Shown here: in pieces, positions 36,401-37,233 of the stretch
Position numbering within the stretch: position 1 is the first letter of the stretch
How the letters are laid out: the number at the start of each line of letters is the position of its first letter
Source of the DNA: Mycobacterium sp.
Lineage (GTDB): Bacteria; Actinomycetota; Actinomycetes; Mycobacteriales; Mycobacteriaceae
Direction of reading: 5' to 3'
Length of the DNA stretch: 37,233 nucleotides
NCBI GenBank assembly: GCA_020438865.1
Contig: JAGQTU010000035.1
Location: 1 to 37,233 of the forward strand
Translations under genes and position numbers: made by a program
Notes under the pieces: generated by a model
What the model was told of the DNA's origin: nothing
Database searches by the model: none
Seen by the model: only the letters and a program-made list of their open reading frames with translations

Positions 36401-37233
36401 TCGAAGAACGAGTCATCCACCCCGACCCGCTCCACACCGAGCACCTCGGCGTAGATCTTGACCAGGATCTCCTCGACCGGATTCGACGGCGCCCGATACT
36501 CCCCCACACCGCTGCCGTACTCCGGAGCCGGCAACGCCCGCACGTCGAGCTTGCCGTTGACCGTCAGCGGCAGGGTCTCCATCACCACGATCGCCGCCGG
36601 CACCATATAGGCCGGCAACCGATCCGCCAGCGCCGCCCGCGCCGCACCCGGATTCACCGACCCGGCCTGCGTCTCGGTCACATAACCCACCAGACGCTTA
36701 TCCCCCGGGCGGTCCTCACGGGCGATCACCGCCGCCTGGGCCACCCCCGCCACCGTGGCCAGCACACTCTGGATCTCACCCAACTCGATGCGGTAGCCAC
36801 GGATCTTGACCTGCTCATCAGCGCGGCCCAGATACTCCAACTGCCCGTCGTCGCCCCAGCGCACCAGATCCCCGGTGCGATACATCCGCGACCCCGGCAA
36901 CCCGAACGGGCACGCCACGAACCGCGACGCACTCAGACCCGAGCGGTGCAGATAGCCCATCCCCACGCCACGGCCGGCCAGGTACAACTCCCCGACCACC
37001 CCGGGCGCCACCGGCTGCAACCAGGGGTCCAGTACGAACGTCGCCGCACCCTCGATCGGGGAACCGACCGGCACCACCGCCCGGCCGGGGCGCAAGGGCG
37101 TGCTCATCGAGGCGCACACGGTGGCCTCCGTCGGGCCGTAGGCGTCGATCATCGTGCGCCCCGGGGCCGCCCAGCGCTCCACCAGTTCCGGCGGGCAGGC
37201 CTCTCCGGCGACCACCAACGTCATCGACTCCAG
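30421..37233 (-). CDS. Non-ribosomal peptide synthetase, partial: (A)-T-E-C-A-T-R
   Basis: The 5' end is outside the window. Numbering from the Met at 37224, 2267 residues are seen: A1 C-terminal part (1-240); T1 (LGGDS, S280); E domain (330-785; HHLAVDG H453/D457, [22 protein letters not shown]); C domain (800-1235; HHIVVDGW H939/D943); A2 (1245-1735; [32 protein letters not shown]); T2 (IGGDS, S1773); reductase (1855-2267; [14 protein letters not shown] with Y2043/K2047). A1's visible selectivity residues V4, A6, A28, V36, C37, K225 agree with the Phe code. A2 reads D1440 V1441 W1444 F1483 V1502 L1504 G1527 I1535 Y1536 K1719, which I cannot assign. With E in module one and R at the end, the product should end in D-aa1-aa2 released as aldehyde or alcohol. 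No thioesterase. Convergent with the WYL gene, 27 bases apart. Confidence 0.95.
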   Translation of the reverse strand: MESMTLVVAGEACPPELVERWAAPGRTMIDAYGPTEATVCASMSTPLRPGRAVVPVGSPIEGAATFVLDPWLQPVAPGVVGELYLAGRGVGMGYLHRSGLSASRFVACPFGLPGSRMYRTGDLVRWGDDGQLEYLGRADEQVKIRGYRIELGEIQSVLATVAGVAQAAVIAREDRPGDKRLVGYVTETQAGSVNPGAARAALADRLPAYMVPAAIVVMETLPLTVNGKLDVRALPAPEYGSGVGEYRAPSNPVEEILVKIYAEVLGVERVGVDDSFFDLGGDSILSMQVVARARAAGLICRPRDVFVEQTVARVAALVKVSGGEAGVIDEGIGPVVATPIMRWLHDVQGPTDEFNQTLVFTAPAGVTEADVEAVLQALLDRHATLRLQVADDGADGWSLTVPEPGSVPAGQCVSTVAALSDEVLVAARSDLDPAAGRLVRAVWAADTGQLALIIHHLAVDGVSWRILVEDLNIAWAQHHNGQPIALPTGGTSFARWSKVLEEHAHSTEVLESAEAWRQVVRTPAVVSAVQPDRDTYASAGTASVSLDTATTRRLLGEVPAAFHAGVQDILLIAFGLAWTEFLGTGPTPIGIDVEGHGREEQWAADDVDLSRTVGWFTTKYPIALTPGAISWEQVRAGDAALGAVIKDAKEQLRALPDPVSYGLLRYVNPDVDLGGAEPGIGFNYLGRLGSGAGELAEELWRIDADAATLSAAAAAIGMPLMHTVALNAGTLDTESGPRLQASWTWAPSAMDAGQIDRLSKLWFEALSGICAHVQHGGGGLTPSDLLPAKLTQHQIDELAQRHPVADVLPLTPVQQGLMFHSLFAPGTAEDMYAVQLDITVEGVLDQDRLREAVHTVIGRHPNLAARFYDQFGEPVQVLMAEPQIAWRYVDLRGDDCDPGAEVDRLCATERAAVCDLLGRPTFRAALIRTSGNQHRFVLTLHHIVVDGWSLPILLQEIFASYFRQRLPAAASYRSFVTWLAGQDRDAAHAAWRSVLEGFDTPTLVAAPAAPGPRAVDSFRISAETTKALADLARAQHTTVSTVLQAGWAQVLMMLTGHRDVAFGTAVSGRPAELPGADTIVGLLINTVPVRAKAGAGSTVADLLAELQHHHNDTLEHEHVALTEIHHLTEQDHLFDTLFLYESYPVDITAFMGVHELSITDFVSREYNHYPLSVMALPGAEMGLRVEYDTHAFDSTEIATVIGRFERVLEAMTADAAQRLSAIDVLDAAERGRLDGWGNAAVLRASEPTPLSIPEVFAAQVARNPDAAAVTFEGRTMSYRELDEASNRLAHQLVDRGARAGEFVALLLPRSAQAIVAMLAVVKTGAAYLAMDPAVPDTRLEFMLGDVTPVAVVTTGGLRARLPESGVAVVQVDDAALAAQPVAALPTPAADDIAYLIYTSGTTGTPKGSVISHRNLTQLIESSPSKLPSGPGTTWSQWHSLVFDVSVWEVFGSLLTGTRLVIVPEAVAGSPADLHDLLVAEKVNVIFHTPSAAGMLDSTGLEHATVVLGGEAVPAELVERWAADRRVLVNGYGPSECTIYSTMSTLVPGQAAVPIGVPVPGAAGFVLDEWLRPVPAGVVGELYMAGRGVGVGYLNRSGLTGSRFVPCPFGPAGSRMYRTGDLVRWRADGQLDYLGRVDEQVKIRGYRIELGEIQTVLAGLDGVEQAAVIAREDRPGDKRLVGYVTGSADPNEIRTRLGERLPAYMVPAAIVVMDALPLTVNGKLDRRALPAPEYQNAAKYRAPQSAVEQVIADIYAQVLGLAQVGADDSFFEIGGDSISAMRLIAAVNTALDVELGVRAVFETPTVAGLSRQIDAGAGESGPTHGPTFTDVHGLAPSEVHSGDLRLEKFIDAPTLLAAPNLPRPTGAISKVLLTGATGFLGRYLVLDWLARFQRGGGTLICLVRGDSDEAARQRLERIFDTGDRELLAHFRALAGGGRLQVIAGDKGEENLGLDEQRWTELAKSVDLIVDSAALVNAVLPYSELFGPNVVGTAELIRLAITSRLKSFTYVSTADVGRQVEPGLFTEDADIREISATRVVDGSYANGYGNSKWAGEVLLREAHDLCGLPVSVFRSGMILTDPRFAGQLNLTDTVTRMIYSVMLTGVAPGSFYRLGANGKRQRAHFDGLPVDFVADAITTLGANVKDGFVTYHVMNPHDDGIGIDEYVDWLIEAGYPITRIDDFGQWVQRFHLGLTMLPEDKRHNTVLQMLLILLHTTPDLHAPEPTTGASAPTDRFRGAVQAAGIGPDGDIPHVTPEVITKYVTDLKLLGLL
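32035..32400 (-). repeat. Internal repeat copy 2 (A7-A10 part of A2)
   Basis: From [13 protein letters not shown] to PAPEY, the coding DNA is highly similar to 36517-36894 in the first A domain, far more than other parts of the two A domains that can be compared. Lengths differ by 12 bases. Confidence 0.7.
36517..36894 (-). repeat. Internal repeat copy 1 (A7-A10 part of A1)
   Basis: The counterpart of 32035-32400. Shared blocks include [34 protein letters not shown] and [11 protein letters not shown], with matching synonymous codons over long runs. Confidence 0.7.

Noticed and set aside
30421-37233. Calling the NRPS glycopeptidolipid synthetase Mps2
   Set aside because: The T-E-C-A-T-R ending fits the D-Ala-L-alaninol logic, but the visible A1 code is Phe-like rather than Ala-like and no other glycopeptidolipid genes are in the window. 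Kept open until the full module is seen.

Overview
The window is high-GC actinobacterial DNA whose gene content and order are those of a mycobacterium (Mycobacterium/Mycolicibacterium type). From memory of the M. tuberculosis H37Rv map, much of it is collinear, in inverted orientation, with the Rv0896 (gltA2) to Rv0862c stretch: gltA2, citA, a VOC protein, fprB and its diiron-oxygenase neighbour, serC, sepH, DUF2537, a SpoU methyltransferase, DUF2530, DUF3027, an MFS protein, DUF2771, cspB, a YccF protein, moaA/moaD, rpfA, moaE/mog/moaC, a 62-residue protein and a Helicase_C_3/WYL protein. No tRNA, rRNA, CRISPR array or transposase gene was seen. The only gene-free stretch above 300 bases is 24889-25333, the regulatory leader of rpfA.

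Layout. 1-2660: an APC permease (cut by the window edge) followed by a class III aminotransferase, then a DUF2630 protein. 2663-4520: a DHA2-type drug exporter and an overlapping MarR regulator, with a palindromic operator candidate over the exporter start. 4586-9906: two citrate synthases (gltA2 and citA) separated by a pdxH-MFS-tetR operon. 10007-16436: a VOC protein, an AurF-type diiron oxygenase with the ferredoxin-ferredoxin reductase FprB, serC, sepH, a small membrane protein and an rRNA/tRNA methyltransferase. 16574-20529: DUF2530, SRPBCC, DUF3027, MFS and DUF2771 genes. 20530-21558: a lower-GC DUF559 nuclease-like gene bracketed by copies of a 17-19 base repeat, which looks like a small mobile or selfish module. 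21559-24888: a glutathionyl-hydroquinone-reductase-like enzyme, cspB, a YccF protein, moaA and moaD. 24889-26452: rpfA with a CRP-like site and a c-di-AMP (ydaO type) riboswitch. 26462-28039: the rest of a molybdenum cofactor cluster. 28105-30393: the Helicase_C_3/WYL protein. 30421-37233: the 3' part of a large non-ribosomal peptide synthetase (A)-T-E-C-A-T-R, convergent with the preceding gene and interrupting the usual gene order, because in other mycobacteria the XPB-type helicase gene is expected here.

How the genes work together. Molybdopterin synthesis is split into two convergent blocks on either side of rpfA (moaA-moaD on the plus strand, moaC-mog-moaE on the minus strand). The AurF-type oxygenase and FprB lie 19 bases apart and plausibly form an oxygenase with its own electron donor. 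rpfA appears to read two nucleotide signals, cAMP through a CRP-like site and c-di-AMP through the riboswitch. The synthetase ends in a reductase rather than a thioesterase, so its product should leave as a peptide aldehyde or alcohol. The visible part of the first A-domain code looks phenylalanine-like and is followed by an epimerase, suggesting a D-Phe-X-aldehyde or alcohol terminus. Many genes show the mycobacterial leaderless pattern: a TANNNT -10 box, often TAGGCT, 6-8 bases before the start codon.

Limits: assignments rest on reading the translations and on recalled family features. Start codons were chosen by reading frame, overlap, Shine-Dalgarno or -10 spacing. No database search was run.
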